A stretch of 64,000 nucleotides of DNA, from positions 70,001 through 134,000 of the forward strand of contig CAJNDT010005833.1 in NCBI GenBank assembly GCA_905221615.1, given 5' to 3'. Shown one piece after another: positions 55,296 to 64,000 of the stretch. Origin of the DNA: Symbiodinium sp. CCMP2592. Its lineage: Eukaryota > Sar > Dinophyceae > Suessiales > Symbiodiniaceae. Position 1 is the first letter of the stretch, and the number at the start of each line of letters is the position of its first letter. The position numbers were made by a program, and so were the translations under genes. The notes beneath the pieces were generated by a model, which worked only from the letters and a program-made list of their open reading frames with translations, searched no databases and was not told the origin of the DNA.

Positions 55296-58200
55296 TTATC
55301 TCAGATTCGGATCCAGGTTTGGATCATAGGCTCGAGCATAGACGTTCGGATGTGGCTCATCCGGGTCTGAGTGATCTTCTTCGGAACTTGAAAAGATTCC
55401 GAGTAGTCTGTTCTCAGCCCTGGTGAAGGCGGCGTCTGCAGTATCATATCCATGGTTGGATGTTGTCGCCTTTGGCTCGGCCTTTGGCGCAGCTTGTGAG
55501 CTGACTGGAGTTGCCTTGGCTTTAGCCGGTTGTGGCTGCTTAGCCTTTGCCCGTTCAGCCCTTCTTCTTTCAAGCTGTCCGTCTGAGGACGCCCATGATC
55601 TTTCACTTTCATCTCCTGAAGGAGATAAGGCGTGGGCATAAAGGCTATTCCAGTACTGTGCTGCAGAAGGAGTTAGGACTTCTTCATTGTCAGATTCTGA
55701 CTGGTCTTCCTCAGAGCTTTGGTCGTCAAAGAGTGTCTCGAGGACATTTTTGAGATTGTTATTTCTTCGCTCTATCTCTAGTGAGGAATGGACCAATTGG
55801 TTAAAGACTGTCCTTGAGTCCTTCAGTGCTGTTAGAAGGATTTCCACTCTGGATAGAGTATCTTGGATGGTGTCAAGATGTTCCTTCCTTTCCTCCTTGT
55901 CTCTCTGGATAGAGCTTCGCAATGATTGTGCGATTCTGAGGAGGTCTGTGTATTTCGTAAGAGGCATAGTTACCGTTTGATTGTCATGTATGACAGTTGT
56001 TTCGTCGCCGCTTAAGTTCCTGAATAGGACTTCCACGACTGGTAGAAACTCCGTGCTCCACGGTTCCTCTTCATCATATGTTTCTACGTGCTGTAGCACG
56101 CGTTGTGTAAACTGATCGGCTGCTTCTACCGTTGCATCGATAGAGCTGACGTGTCTTGCTGCCATGTTTCGGCACGTAATGTTAATTGCCTGGCCTTGAT
56201 TGGCTTCGTTAAGTGCAGCGTCTGCATAGGTGCAGAGTCCACTGTTGTGGGCTTCTCTGGCTGCCTTTCGTTGAATGCGCCGATTTTGACCTCCTCTTCT
56301 GGTAGGACCTTTTGGTCTCGGAGGATCTGAAGGTACTGTTCCTTTCGCCTTTGGCGGAGGACTCTTAGGTGGAGGTGACATGTTTGCCTTGTTAGGCACT
56401 GGTGGCATTGCCTTGGGCGCTGACGACGATGCGGCACTTGAGAGTGCAGATGTACCTTTGGCTTTTGCCGAGGATCCCTTGGGGATCGATGTATAGGTAA
56501 TCTGCATGGCTTCTTCGGCCATTTGTGCATGCAATGCATCTTTGAATAATTGCGTCATATGAGGAGTGGTACTTGCATCATCGTAGGTCTGGAAGCGCTC
56601 AATGTCTCTTTCGGTGCCACGTGGACGTGTATCACCTCTTTGAAAAGGATCGTTCCTGCGAATCTCCGCAACTTGTACTGCATGGAGGCAGTTTTTGCAC
56701 AGCACCTTCCTGCAAACATCTCTTGCTTGCTTGAGCTGGTAACAGCTGTCTGAGAGATGGTAGACTTCGCTTCGGGAAGTATGCCAGATAGGTCGCAGAT
56801 CAGTTGTTTCTCCGGAATTGACCCTGTTGGGTCCTAAAGGTTCACGCGTCTGCGGTTCATCCTCGGGTTCGAGGAATGGAACTCTTTGGTTCGCTGCTGC
56901 TTTTGATTTTGGTTGTTGGCGCTCCATACATCTGATAGGAGGCCTGGTAATCTGCTTCCACATCCAGTGTAAGCCCATTAGCAGCAGAAACACATTCCAC
57001 GCGATGCTGAAGACGGAGAAGTCCTGCTCACTGGTTAGTGAGTTTGGAAGTGAAGTTTCATCAGTCTTGATAGACTCTGCGTTCGCTCCACCTTGGTTGC
57101 GGTGTCCGAACCAGCCCGACAACCCCGCTGCTGTAGCAGCTGTTCTGAGTGCCTTGCCGCTCGGAGCAGACGGTGGACGCGATGCCTTCCTTCTTCTCCT
57201 CCGGCTGGAGGATTCGTCCTCTTGTTCCTCTTCATCTCTCTGAGCAGACATCAAGTTTGATGTTTCTCTTTCGTGTTCTTCGATGTCACTTTTTGTTGGT
57301 GACGGTTCTTCTTCTAGTCCATCCAGCTCTTCCAAAGACATGTTGAGCTTGTCAACAATATTGGTTCTTTGAGGCCTGGACCTTGATCTTGGTAGATCTT
57401 GTTGTGAAGAGGACGATGATTCCTGGTTCCTTCTTGGAGGAGGACCTTCAGGCTCGCTGGGACGTTCAGGCTGTGGCCATTCCCAGAATCTTCCGTATCT
57501 GTGATGGCTACCTGATGGTTGCGATCTGTCGTACCAGCTGTTGCCGGATGAGTAAACGAATGAATCTTTGTAACCCCAGTATTCAGCATTACGCTGCTTG
57601 AAAGCCTTTCGCTTGTCAGCGATCTTCTGAACCTGGGCATCTGACCGGTTGTGTTTCCCTTTTGTAAGGATTGGTTGTATCGTGAAGCCCAAAGGGCTGT
57701 GCCAATCTTTGTCAGAGGGACTCAACCATAGGTCAAGGTTAGAAAAAGTTGAATAGTACTGCTTGACTGAGACAAACAGACGGATATCAATATCCCTGTT
57801 ATTGTTCATGTCCTGCCACATATCTGAGATTCGCTCCCAGTATGTTCTTTCGGCGGCAGGTGTAACATCTCTTGGACTAGGTGACGCCGTGTGCGGCGTT
57901 TTACTCCAGTCAAGGATATAACTGTTGATACAGTCAAGGTCAGCAACTTTCTTCGCCGGGTCCGCCGGTAGACGATCTGCACGTGCCAGTCTGTGCTGGT
58001 CGGAGTTGTTCAAGCAAAGATGTCGCACTTGTGAGTGCCTTCCTGCTATTTTGTTGAATGCTGCAAGTTTCTTCTCCAGGTATAGAGAAAACAAACTGTT
58101 TCGCGGGTGAACGTCTCCACCTTTTAAGGTGAGCCTCGACGCAATATTATTGAGATCTCCCGCTATTACATCCGGTTTAAAAGGGAGAATCTCGTTGAGG

Positions 58201-59111
58201 AACGCGTTCACCAGTTCGCGTCTCTGTTCTTCCTTATGAGTCATGTATGAGTTGAAATGGACGATCGCGATGGTGATGACCTTGTAAGGCCCTTTTGTAC
58301 ACCACATCTCGTCAAGATCGTTCGATGCTTCTTGTGAGAAGATCTCTGCGTATGACTCAAAGTCTTCCTCTGGTGGCTCATCACCCTCGACATGGCCGTT
58401 CCATTCACAGAGAACCGGCGAGGGGTCGAGGTTCGACAGTGTCAGGCACGCCTCTGGTGAGAGGTAAGAGCCATCAGTGGGTCCATCCTTGTCAGGATTT
58501 TTGCCCTTGAGTGGGTCATATCCGATAATCTGCATGAACTCGTCTCTCGTCATCCTTTGGCCAGAATATGGGTGGACCCATTCTTTTGCCTCCTGGATGG
58601 TACTGTGGTACCCAAAGGTGAGGCGGCATACCGCACCGTGGCATGCCCACAGTCGCTTCTTGGGACCACCATTCTTAGGCTTCATTGTTCGATGACGGTA
58701 AAAGTGGTGGACGAGAGCGATGTCTGTTGTTGGGTCACCCTTGACTCCAATATACATCGAGGGTGCCTCAGGCTCCTTGGGAGGAGAATGGATTAGCATC
58801 CCCCTGTATTCATGTTGTCGCATGGTTGCGATCGAATACTCTGACGCAAGTGCTCCTGCCTCGAGTACGAGGGTAATATGAGCTGAATTGTTGAAGCACA
58901 TGTCAATAAGAGGGTGATAATCGAATCCCTTCTCAGGTTTGAGCTTCTTTTTGGGATTCCCTGCGGGCACCGGCGCTCGATCCATATTTCCCCAGTTGAA
59001 TACCACTAGGTTTAGCGATACGCTGTCTGGGTTTGAGCCTTCAATGTATTCTCTCTTCTCGTTAACACCGGCCATCCTATTGCGAACTATCTCGTAATGT
59101 GCGTCGAGCAC
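55296..59111 (-). CDS. Retroelement ORF3 with endonuclease/exonuclease/phosphatase (EEP) domain, membrane segment and coiled coil
   Basis: A 1,271-residue ORF that looks like an EEP-fold nuclease (APE/DNase I-like) with long tails. Motifs in order are VVFNWGN (36-42), LVLEAG (Glu84), AIVHFNSY (282-289), VIAGDLNN (315-322, matching the GD-N catalytic pair), DLDCINSY (391-398) and DKDWHSPLGF (467-476, like the SDHxPL end motif). Residues 560-660 are Ser/Arg/Glu-rich. A hydrophobic span at 699-716 could cross a membrane. Cys790, 800, 805 and 808 with nearby His may bind zinc. Residues about 1,040-1,120 look coiled-coil. The listed start is a GTG; the first ATG is 12 codons later. The frame is open upstream to about 59,362 and reads like protein, overlapping the end of ORF2, so expression by frameshift is likely. 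The stop is TGA at 55,296. Confidence 0.88.
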   Translation of the reverse strand: MLDAHYEIVRNRMAGVNEKREYIEGSNPDSVSLNLVVFNWGNMDRAPVPAGNPKKKLKPEKGFDYHPLIDMCFNNSAHITLVLEAGALASEYSIATMRQHEYRGMLIHSPPKEPEAPSMYIGVKGDPTTDIALVHHFYRHRTMKPKNGGPKKRLWACHGAVCRLTFGYHSTIQEAKEWVHPYSGQRMTRDEFMQIIGYDPLKGKNPDKDGPTDGSYLSPEACLTLSNLDPSPVLCEWNGHVEGDEPPEEDFESYAEIFSQEASNDLDEMWCTKGPYKVITIAIVHFNSYMTHKEEQRRELVNAFLNEILPFKPDVIAGDLNNIASRLTLKGGDVHPRNSLFSLYLEKKLAAFNKIAGRHSQVRHLCLNNSDQHRLARADRLPADPAKKVADLDCINSYILDWSKTPHTASPSPRDVTPAAERTYWERISDMWQDMNNNRDIDIRLFVSVKQYYSTFSNLDLWLSPSDKDWHSPLGFTIQPILTKGKHNRSDAQVQKIADKRKAFKQRNAEYWGYKDSFVYSSGNSWYDRSQPSGSHHRYGRFWEWPQPERPSEPEGPPPRRNQESSSSSQQDLPRSRSRPQRTNIVDKLNMSLEELDGLEEEPSPTKSDIEEHERETSNLMSAQRDEEEQEDESSSRRRRRKASRPPSAPSGKALRTAATAAGLSGWFGHRNQGGANAESIKTDETSLPNSLTSEQDFSVFSIAWNVFLLLMGLHWMWKQITRPPIRCMERQQPKSKAAANQRVPFLEPEDEPQTREPLGPNRVNSGETTDLRPIWHTSRSEVYHLSDSCYQLKQARDVCRKVLCKNCLHAVQVAEIRRNDPFQRGDTRPRGTERDIERFQTYDDASTTPHMTQLFKDALHAQMAEEAMQITYTSIPKGSSAKAKGTSALSSAASSSAPKAMPPVPNKANMSPPPKSPPPKAKGTVPSDPPRPKGPTRRGGQNRRIQRKAAREAHNSGLCTYADAALNEANQGQAINITCRNMAARHVSSIDATVEAADQFTQRVLQHVETYDEEEPWSTEFLPVVEVLFRNLSGDETTVIHDNQTVTMPLTKYTDLLRIAQSLRSSIQRDKEERKEHLDTIQDTLSRVEILLTALKDSRTVFNQLVHSSLEIERRNNNLKNVLETLFDDQSSEEDQSESDNEEVLTPSAAQYWNSLYAHALSPSGDESERSWASSDGQLERRRAERAKAKQPQPAKAKATPVSSQAAPKAEPKATTSNHGYDTADAAFTRAENRLLGIFSSSEEDHSDPDEPHPNVYARAYDPNLDPNLR

Positions 59112-59286
59112 CAGTTTGTCTTCGTAGCCAGTAAGAGAGAGAAAAGAAGCCGGGTGGCTTGTTCTAGAGTCCTTGATATTGATGTGACTCTTGTTAATGC
59201 TCTTGTATTCCTCCAGGGTTGGAGCCTCTGTGGAGCTGTCATACGTATTCGGAGGATTGTTCCTAATATCATCAAGGCTGCATGGA

Positions 59287-62211
59287 TCAACGCCTGGATG
59301 GTCCTTTCTCGAACAGATTTCTTGCGTGGTCGCAATACATGTTGATTTTCTGGACTGCCAAATCTACGTCCTCATGTGTGAGGATGGCCTCGTATAAAAA
59401 CTGACGCTCTTCTGAGGTCATTCCTGCTGACACTTTAGAGGTCTCGAGGCAATCGATTGGCAAGACGCACTCGCACATCCGTTGTTTACCCTGTGGGGTA
59501 AGTCGACAGTCTGCACATACAATCGTACCACAGGAATAGCAAAAATAGCCTGTAGGCTGTTTGCAGAGATCGCAGAGAGGATTGTCTGGTCGAGGCAACA
59601 TCCGTATCCTTTGGTTAAGGCTCATGGCTGTCCTGCGTACTCCTACAAATCTCTCCTTGGTAGGAGGTGCAGAGGAGGAAGATGCCGACTCTCTGGGTCT
59701 GTCCCACTCCTCTTCGTCAGGAGCCTCAGAATCTTTGATCATGAGTGGACTTCGGATTTTTCGATTCCATCGACTAACCCAGATTCTCTCTTGCATTTCC
59801 TGTTGCATAGCCGGGTTAGACGATGACTTCGAGATTCGGTGCTTGCGATTTTCTCGAATTCGAGCGCTGATGCGCTCATGTTCTCTTACGAGGTCTTCCT
59901 CATCAGCAGGCTCCTCGTATTCGAGGTTGAGCTTGCTTCTGTTGACTCGATAATAAGTTTCTGTTTCAGGATCGAAGAGAACTAGGAATTTTTCCTTCTC
60001 CTTTTTAGGAGATTTTGGTTTCCTTGGCTCTTCGTCTGAACTCTGAACATATTCTGTTTCAGGCTTTGGTTGGTCAAGTTTGACCTTCTCAAGTTTCTCT
60101 GTGATCTCTTCCGTGGGAGATTCTTTCTTCTCCTCTGACGCTGCAGGTGCAGAGTTCGTCTTGTGAGACGGATTAACATCAACTCGGAGTTCTGAGGATG
60201 ACGAAGATTTTGAGCTCTTTTCGCTCTTTTCGCTTGATGCCGACTCAACGTCTGATTCTTCGTCACAATCCTGGTTAGGATCTGGTTCCTCAGGTTCCGT
60301 CTCTGTTCCAGAAGATTCTTCCTTGGGAGGAACTACGTTGGCAGAAGTATCCTGAACAGGTTCTGGAGGTTTGTGACCTGTCGTTATCTTAAGAACTTCA
60401 GTGGCGCTTCTGGTGCCGTCGGAGTTCCAGAGCTGTCCCATAAGACTGTCCGGATCCTTGTCTGCCTCGGCCTGCCGGGCGAGCTTGGATCTCGGATGGA
60501 TGTCCTTTGTAGTAGTCTCCGTTTTCGGAGGTACCTCACCTGCAGAAGCGGTTTGCTCCAGGTTTGGAGCTGTGTCAGCCTCTGTATTTGGCAGAGAGAA
60601 AGACTTCTTGTGAGAAGATCTGGCCTTGGGAGGCTCTGGAGGCAGATTTCGCTTTGACACCTTCCGAAGTGTCGATTCGATCTCTTGGCCGTAATTTGCG
60701 CACCATTTCTTCGACTCGTAAGTCGCTGACGGCATCTGTTCGGAGCAGTGGTCTGCCCACCATGGTCCGATGCTCTTGAGCTCATCGTATTGCGATGATA
60801 CCCAGAGTGGTTCAGAGGGTGCGAATACGGCGCTAAGAGTACGGGCATGCACTACCTCTGGTGTAGCAAACATCCCTGCTTGCGACTGCCACATGTTTGT
60901 GACTTCGTTCACTACGTTATTTGCGTCGAATACTAGAAGCAGTGCCTTGTTGGCACGCAACATGGTCGGATTAGGATTCGCCAGGTCTAGCGTTGAAAAC
61001 TGAACAGTGTCCCTGTTGGAACGACTGTTTTCATTCACGAGAGCTTGAAGACCTGGTGATGTAACCACCTGCGATAGGAGGTTTGATGGTACCAGACCGT
61101 GCCTCAGGATTGAGGATAATGCCTGTAGGTCCGTGGCATGCATGATGTAACAAGGGTTGTTCTGTCGAACAAAATCCTCCATGCCTACGGGTCTCGGCGC
61201 GTTAGTGGAGAGACGCTGTGCACGGGACTGCACTGGATTGCTGCCCGTTGCCATGAAGTCTGAGATGGTCATGTGTGACCTTGGCCTCTCTTCTTCAGGA
61301 TCTGGTTCTTCAACTCTTGGTAGAGTTCGTCGTGAACCGTGTCCTCCCACTGCCGAGAGGAAAACTTTGGTCATGGTCAGCACATTTGCATCCGGTGGGA
61401 TGGTAACGGCGGCATCTGTGGTTTCGGCCTTGCCATCTTGGTTATAAACCATAGTGACCACGAACCTGGACTTAGTGTTGAGGAGGACACCAAGCGCGAT
61501 CTCTTGCGGTGTATACTGTGCGAGCTGTGAATCGGCCAACTTGAACATGTCCAGAAGATAATTGTGTTGGCCAGTAAAGAGATCAGGGCGATCGTTCTGA
61601 AGGTGTCTTGTTGAGTGTGCCAACCACCTTCCGACTCTGTTGGTCTTGGAAAGAATGTGGAAGCACATCTCTGGTGAGAGACCTGTTACCTCTGCCAGTC
61701 TTGGCACTGAGGAGGAATAGTCATATTCTCCGGATGCATCAAGACTCACACATTGTTTTACCTCCGGTGGGAGGCCTGTCTGAAGGTGATGTGCAAGCAT
61801 CGTACAAAACTGGCGTGGATCACGAGCGTGATTACCCACGTTGTTATCCCAGTATACAAGGGGACTGTTGTCCCATGGTCCTTGAAGGACTCCTTCGTAG
61901 AGCCTGACTCCATGTCTGGAGATTGGAGTGAGCCTTGCTCGACTCGCATGGCCACATCGTGAGATCAGTTCAGCAAGATCTCTTGGATGCGGATTGAACA
62001 CCTGTTGGTGACCCATGTAAATGTATGGAGGCTCGTGATTTTTCTCACGTTTGTGAAATCGGTGTCCACCGTGTTCGGTGTGTCGACGTGATGCTTCCCG
62101 ACGAGACTCGGGGTACGAGCTATCCATGTGTGGATGTCGCTCATGGTACGCCTGTACTGCCCTGGGTAGGGCGTGTCCATCACGGCTACGGAAGTTTGAT
62201 CGTGTGCTCAT
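59287..62211 (-). CDS. Retroelement ORF2 with ADP-ribosyltransferase-like (KptA/Tpt1-like) segment and Cys-rich finger
   Basis: A 974-residue uninterrupted ORF downstream of pol on the same strand. Residues 1-340 are unrecognised and His/Arg-rich at the start. Residues 353-466 follow the order of RNA 2'-phosphotransferase (KptA/Tpt1) and related ADP-ribosyltransferase folds: YIMHAT (His358), ILRHGL (368-373), TVQFS where KptA has HVHLS, LLLVFDA (Asp429) and MFATPEVV (447-454). The family link is inferred from motif order only. Several catalytic Arg/His positions of Tpt1 are not obvious, so activity is uncertain. Residues 560-800 are acidic and Ser/Lys-rich, probably disordered. Residues 880-921 form a cysteine cluster (CDLC, CYSC, CADC, CEC), a B-box or RING-like zinc-binding candidate. 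The ATG at 62,211 follows an in-frame TGA near 62,254, so translation probably starts there. No cell gene of this architecture is known to me. Confidence 0.85.
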   Translation of the reverse strand: MSTRSNFRSRDGHALPRAVQAYHERHPHMDSSYPESRREASRRHTEHGGHRFHKREKNHEPPYIYMGHQQVFNPHPRDLAELISRCGHASRARLTPISRHGVRLYEGVLQGPWDNSPLVYWDNNVGNHARDPRQFCTMLAHHLQTGLPPEVKQCVSLDASGEYDYSSSVPRLAEVTGLSPEMCFHILSKTNRVGRWLAHSTRHLQNDRPDLFTGQHNYLLDMFKLADSQLAQYTPQEIALGVLLNTKSRFVVTMVYNQDGKAETTDAAVTIPPDANVLTMTKVFLSAVGGHGSRRTLPRVEEPDPEEERPRSHMTISDFMATGSNPVQSRAQRLSTNAPRPVGMEDFVRQNNPCYIMHATDLQALSSILRHGLVPSNLLSQVVTSPGLQALVNENSRSNRDTVQFSTLDLANPNPTMLRANKALLLVFDANNVVNEVTNMWQSQAGMFATPEVVHARTLSAVFAPSEPLWVSSQYDELKSIGPWWADHCSEQMPSATYESKKWCANYGQEIESTLRKVSKRNLPPEPPKARSSHKKSFSLPNTEADTAPNLEQTASAGEVPPKTETTTKDIHPRSKLARQAEADKDPDSLMGQLWNSDGTRSATEVLKITTGHKPPEPVQDTSANVVPPKEESSGTETEPEEPDPNQDCDEESDVESASSEKSEKSSKSSSSSELRVDVNPSHKTNSAPAASEEKKESPTEEITEKLEKVKLDQPKPETEYVQSSDEEPRKPKSPKKEKEKFLVLFDPETETYYRVNRSKLNLEYEEPADEEDLVREHERISARIRENRKHRISKSSSNPAMQQEMQERIWVSRWNRKIRSPLMIKDSEAPDEEEWDRPRESASSSSAPPTKERFVGVRRTAMSLNQRIRMLPRPDNPLCDLCKQPTGYFCYSCGTIVCADCRLTPQGKQRMCECVLPIDCLETSKVSAGMTSEERQFLYEAILTHEDVDLAVQKINMYCDHARNLFEKGPSRR

Positions 62212-62435
62212 TACGGCACGATGACCAAACAGGATCAGGAATGCTTGGTTAGCTCAAAAGGCTGATTGCTGTGAGGCTCGAGGCTGAAAGCGGCTGCGGA
62301 TGATACAGAACATATAGTTCTCATGAACATGTCCGATCTTGATGAAAACGCAGCCTGCAGACACAAATTTTCTTTTAGACGGAAAACAGTCTAAATAGAA
62401 AATCCAGCACATGGTTGTGCTACCAGCAAACAAGA

Positions 62436-64000
62436 CTACCACCATGTTCCTTGGCAGTAAAATAATCGGTAAATCTCTGTTGAGACATCAATTCCAAGGA
62501 AGGCTACCGCTGTAGCGGCATTCTTAAGGTTGTCTATGATCCACCGAACAGTGAAAGCTTTATGTTGAAGAAGTTCACGGAAGGGTGGATGAATGTCTGT
62601 TTCTGGTAAATTTCCTGTTTCCAGAGCCTTGATAAGCTCATCAGGTTGCGCCGAATGCTTTGTTAATGCATCAGCTAGGCAGTACTTCGAGCTTACATGA
62701 GCTAGGTCATCTAAAGATCCAGAGTTGGATTCCTTACGAAGCATCTGTATAAGATGGTGAGTTTCCTTCTGCTCTGGAAGGTGTGTCGTGCCTGCTGTTG
62801 TCACAAGATTGTTCGCATCTGTTCTGATATGTATAGGTACGGTCTCTGATGAGAGATCTGCCCAAAGTCCCTTGAGGAACAGGCAGGTACCAAAGCAACG
62901 CATCAGTGCGTTAAGCTCTGCCACTGTTGTGGACATTGTGGTTGTCGTAATCTTGTGAGACTCATAATCCACCAGGCTACCTCTCGAGGATGTTTCCTTA
63001 ATAGAGGATTCAGAGAAATCGTTCTTCTTGGAAGAAGCAGCTGCTGCTGATTGTTTCATTCCCTTTAGCTTTGGATTTCGATCTTCAGCAAGGAAAATAA
63101 CATGTGCTCTCTGAGATGATTTGTCATCATTGTTCCTGTAGGAAGCATCAGGGTAACCGAGGATTCTGAGATTTCCTTTCAGCGGCCAAAAACGCAATTC
63201 TACTTCGGTAGACTTCAAAATCCTAACAAGCTTGTTCAATTCTCGAATATCACCGATAGTAGGCTTGGCAGCCTTGCTCGCACACCGACTGAAGCGATAA
63301 CAGATGTGAGCTTGAGTCCGGCTTTGTAGCCAGTTGATCTGTCCTAAAACACTTCTATAAGCAGTGTGCTGCTGTGGTGTGCATTGTTGCTCATTGTTGA
63401 GCTTCTTATCAAAAACAATTTCTTCTAGAGCTTCAACAGCTAGGTTCTGATTTACTGAGATATGTGCTGGCACTGATGCTGTAGCATCCTTCCAGACTAA
63501 TCTCTGTCCTACAAACATGATATCATTCGTGTCTTCAGAACCTACTGCAAACTCCTTTTTGATCGATTCAATCACGGCCTTACGAAAGGTGTCATCACCG
63601 GCCATGCACAGGTCATCTACATGCAAACAGACTACTCCATGTACCTGTCTACCCTTGGCATTGTTGCCTGCTATGGGATCTAGGAGATAGTCAATCGCTG
63701 ATTCCATGGTCTTTGGCTGAGACTTCTTGAGCTCAGCATCTGCTGTTGCAGACTTCTTACCATACAGAACATATGTACAGCGATCCGCACGGGTTGGCAC
63801 CAGGCCATAAGACAGGAGTGCCTTATCAACGATGTTCCACCATCTTCGAGGTGCATCGTTAAGTCCATAAGCGGGTTTCTTCATCCTCGCTGCAATGTAG
63901 GGAGGATAACCTGCTTCAGGAGGAATCTGACAGATTATGTCTCTCGACTCATCATAGGCTTCACCCTGCAGGAAAGCAGTCTTTAGGTCGATGTGTGTCA
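62436..64000 (-). CDS. Ty1/copia-type pol polyprotein, C-terminal part (reverse transcriptase and RNase H), partial
   Basis: This is the reverse transcriptase and RNase H end of a copia-type retrotransposon; these enzymes copy element RNA into DNA. The frame stays open to the right edge, so integrase and protease would lie outside. At the edge it reads IDLKTAFLQG, the usual copia RT start, then KPAYGLNDAPRRWW. Counting from the Met at 63,884, the catalytic motif is HVDD at residues 88-91, where many copia elements have YVDD. The connection motif YRSVLGQINWL follows near 176. RNase H has GYPDAS (Asp246), VAELNAL (Glu323), RTDANN (Asp356) and CLADALT (Asp405). The stop is at 62,436. No frameshift or in-frame stop is seen, so the copy may be young. 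The next ORF on the same strand starts 224 nt downstream. Confidence 0.93.
   Translation of the reverse strand, partial: THIDLKTAFLQGEAYDESRDIICQIPPEAGYPPYIAARMKKPAYGLNDAPRRWWNIVDKALLSYGLVPTRADRCTYVLYGKKSATADAELKKSQPKTMESAIDYLLDPIAGNNAKGRQVHGVVCLHVDDLCMAGDDTFRKAVIESIKKEFAVGSEDTNDIMFVGQRLVWKDATASVPAHISVNQNLAVEALEEIVFDKKLNNEQQCTPQQHTAYRSVLGQINWLQSRTQAHICYRFSRCASKAAKPTIGDIRELNKLVRILKSTEVELRFWPLKGNLRILGYPDASYRNNDDKSSQRAHVIFLAEDRNPKLKGMKQSAAAASSKKNDFSESSIKETSSRGSLVDYESHKITTTTMSTTVAELNALMRCFGTCLFLKGLWADLSSETVPIHIRTDANNLVTTAGTTHLPEQKETHHLIQMLRKESNSGSLDDLAHVSSKYCLADALTKHSAQPDELIKALETGNLPETDIHPPFRELLQHKAFTVRWIIDNLKNAATAVAFLGIDVSTEIYRLFYCQGTWW

Larger units (their letters stand above)
54720..64000 (-). 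mobile_element. Ty1/copia-related retroelement with two extra large ORFs (right end outside window)
   Basis: Three long same-strand ORFs without introns lie in this order: pol, ART-like ORF2, EEP ORF3, with gaps of 224 and about 175 nt. The host DNA elsewhere is split into small exons, so uninterrupted ORFs of this size point to an element. Copia elements normally stop after RNase H; carrying two further enzyme ORFs is unusual. A C-rich run near 54,727-54,746 reads as a G-rich purine tract on the element strand and could be the polypurine tract before a 3' LTR. A TATAAA-like string follows just beyond it at about 54,704-54,709. No LTR can be confirmed because the 5' copy is outside. The alternative is that ORF2 and ORF3 belong to a neighbouring element. 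Confidence 0.6.

Noticed and set aside
1-64000. tRNA, rRNA and snRNA genes
   Set aside because: No cloverleaf with TTCGA loop, rRNA core or U-snRNA motif was recognised by eye; a covariance search would be needed.

Overview
The window looks like nuclear DNA of a protist, most likely a dinoflagellate (Symbiodiniaceae-like). That is an inference from four things. Degenerate TTTAGGG/CCCTAAA tracts are scattered throughout. Two different Ty1/copia pol sequences are present. Coding sequence comes as many small exons in repeat-rich DNA. No compact operons, rRNA, tRNA or CRISPR array were seen. A chromerid or another alga with this telomere motif is not excluded.

Layout. (1) 1-4,710, minus: a gene of at least nine exons, one only 32 nt, rebuilt from splice signals and reading phase. 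(2) About 5,280-6,677, plus: a short gene whose last three exons join in phase. (3) About 6,880-11,700, minus: a gene for a low-complexity protein with an acidic region, a 14-residue tandem repeat, and a Lys/Arg/Gly-rich region with AT-hook or RGG character. (4) About 13.4-26.6 kb, minus: long exon series, one ending at a stop at 15,577, with a decayed copia reverse transcriptase between exons at 22.3-22.83 kb. (5) About 27-54 kb: further short exon-like pieces, mostly minus strand, in DNA full of short fold-back elements, microsatellites and telomere-like tracts. (6) 55.3-64.0 kb, minus: a retroelement that runs off the right edge. It has a copia-type reverse transcriptase/RNase H, then a 974-aa ORF with an ADP-ribosyltransferase-like (KptA/Tpt1-like) segment and a cysteine-rich finger, then a 1,271-aa ORF with an endonuclease/exonuclease/phosphatase domain, a membrane segment and a coiled coil.

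The most unusual content is the third block: two large enzyme-bearing ORFs directly downstream of copia pol, the second apparently read in the +1 frame relative to the first. Next comes the collection of about 80-150 bp inverted-repeat elements of at least nine sequence families; one ends 6 nt from a predicted splice acceptor, which suggests an introner-like role.

Exon calls rest on hand translation, splice consensus (mostly GT-AG, often AG|G acceptors) and phase agreement. No host protein could be assigned to a family, and opposite-strand readings are sometimes nearly as good; this is stated where it applies.
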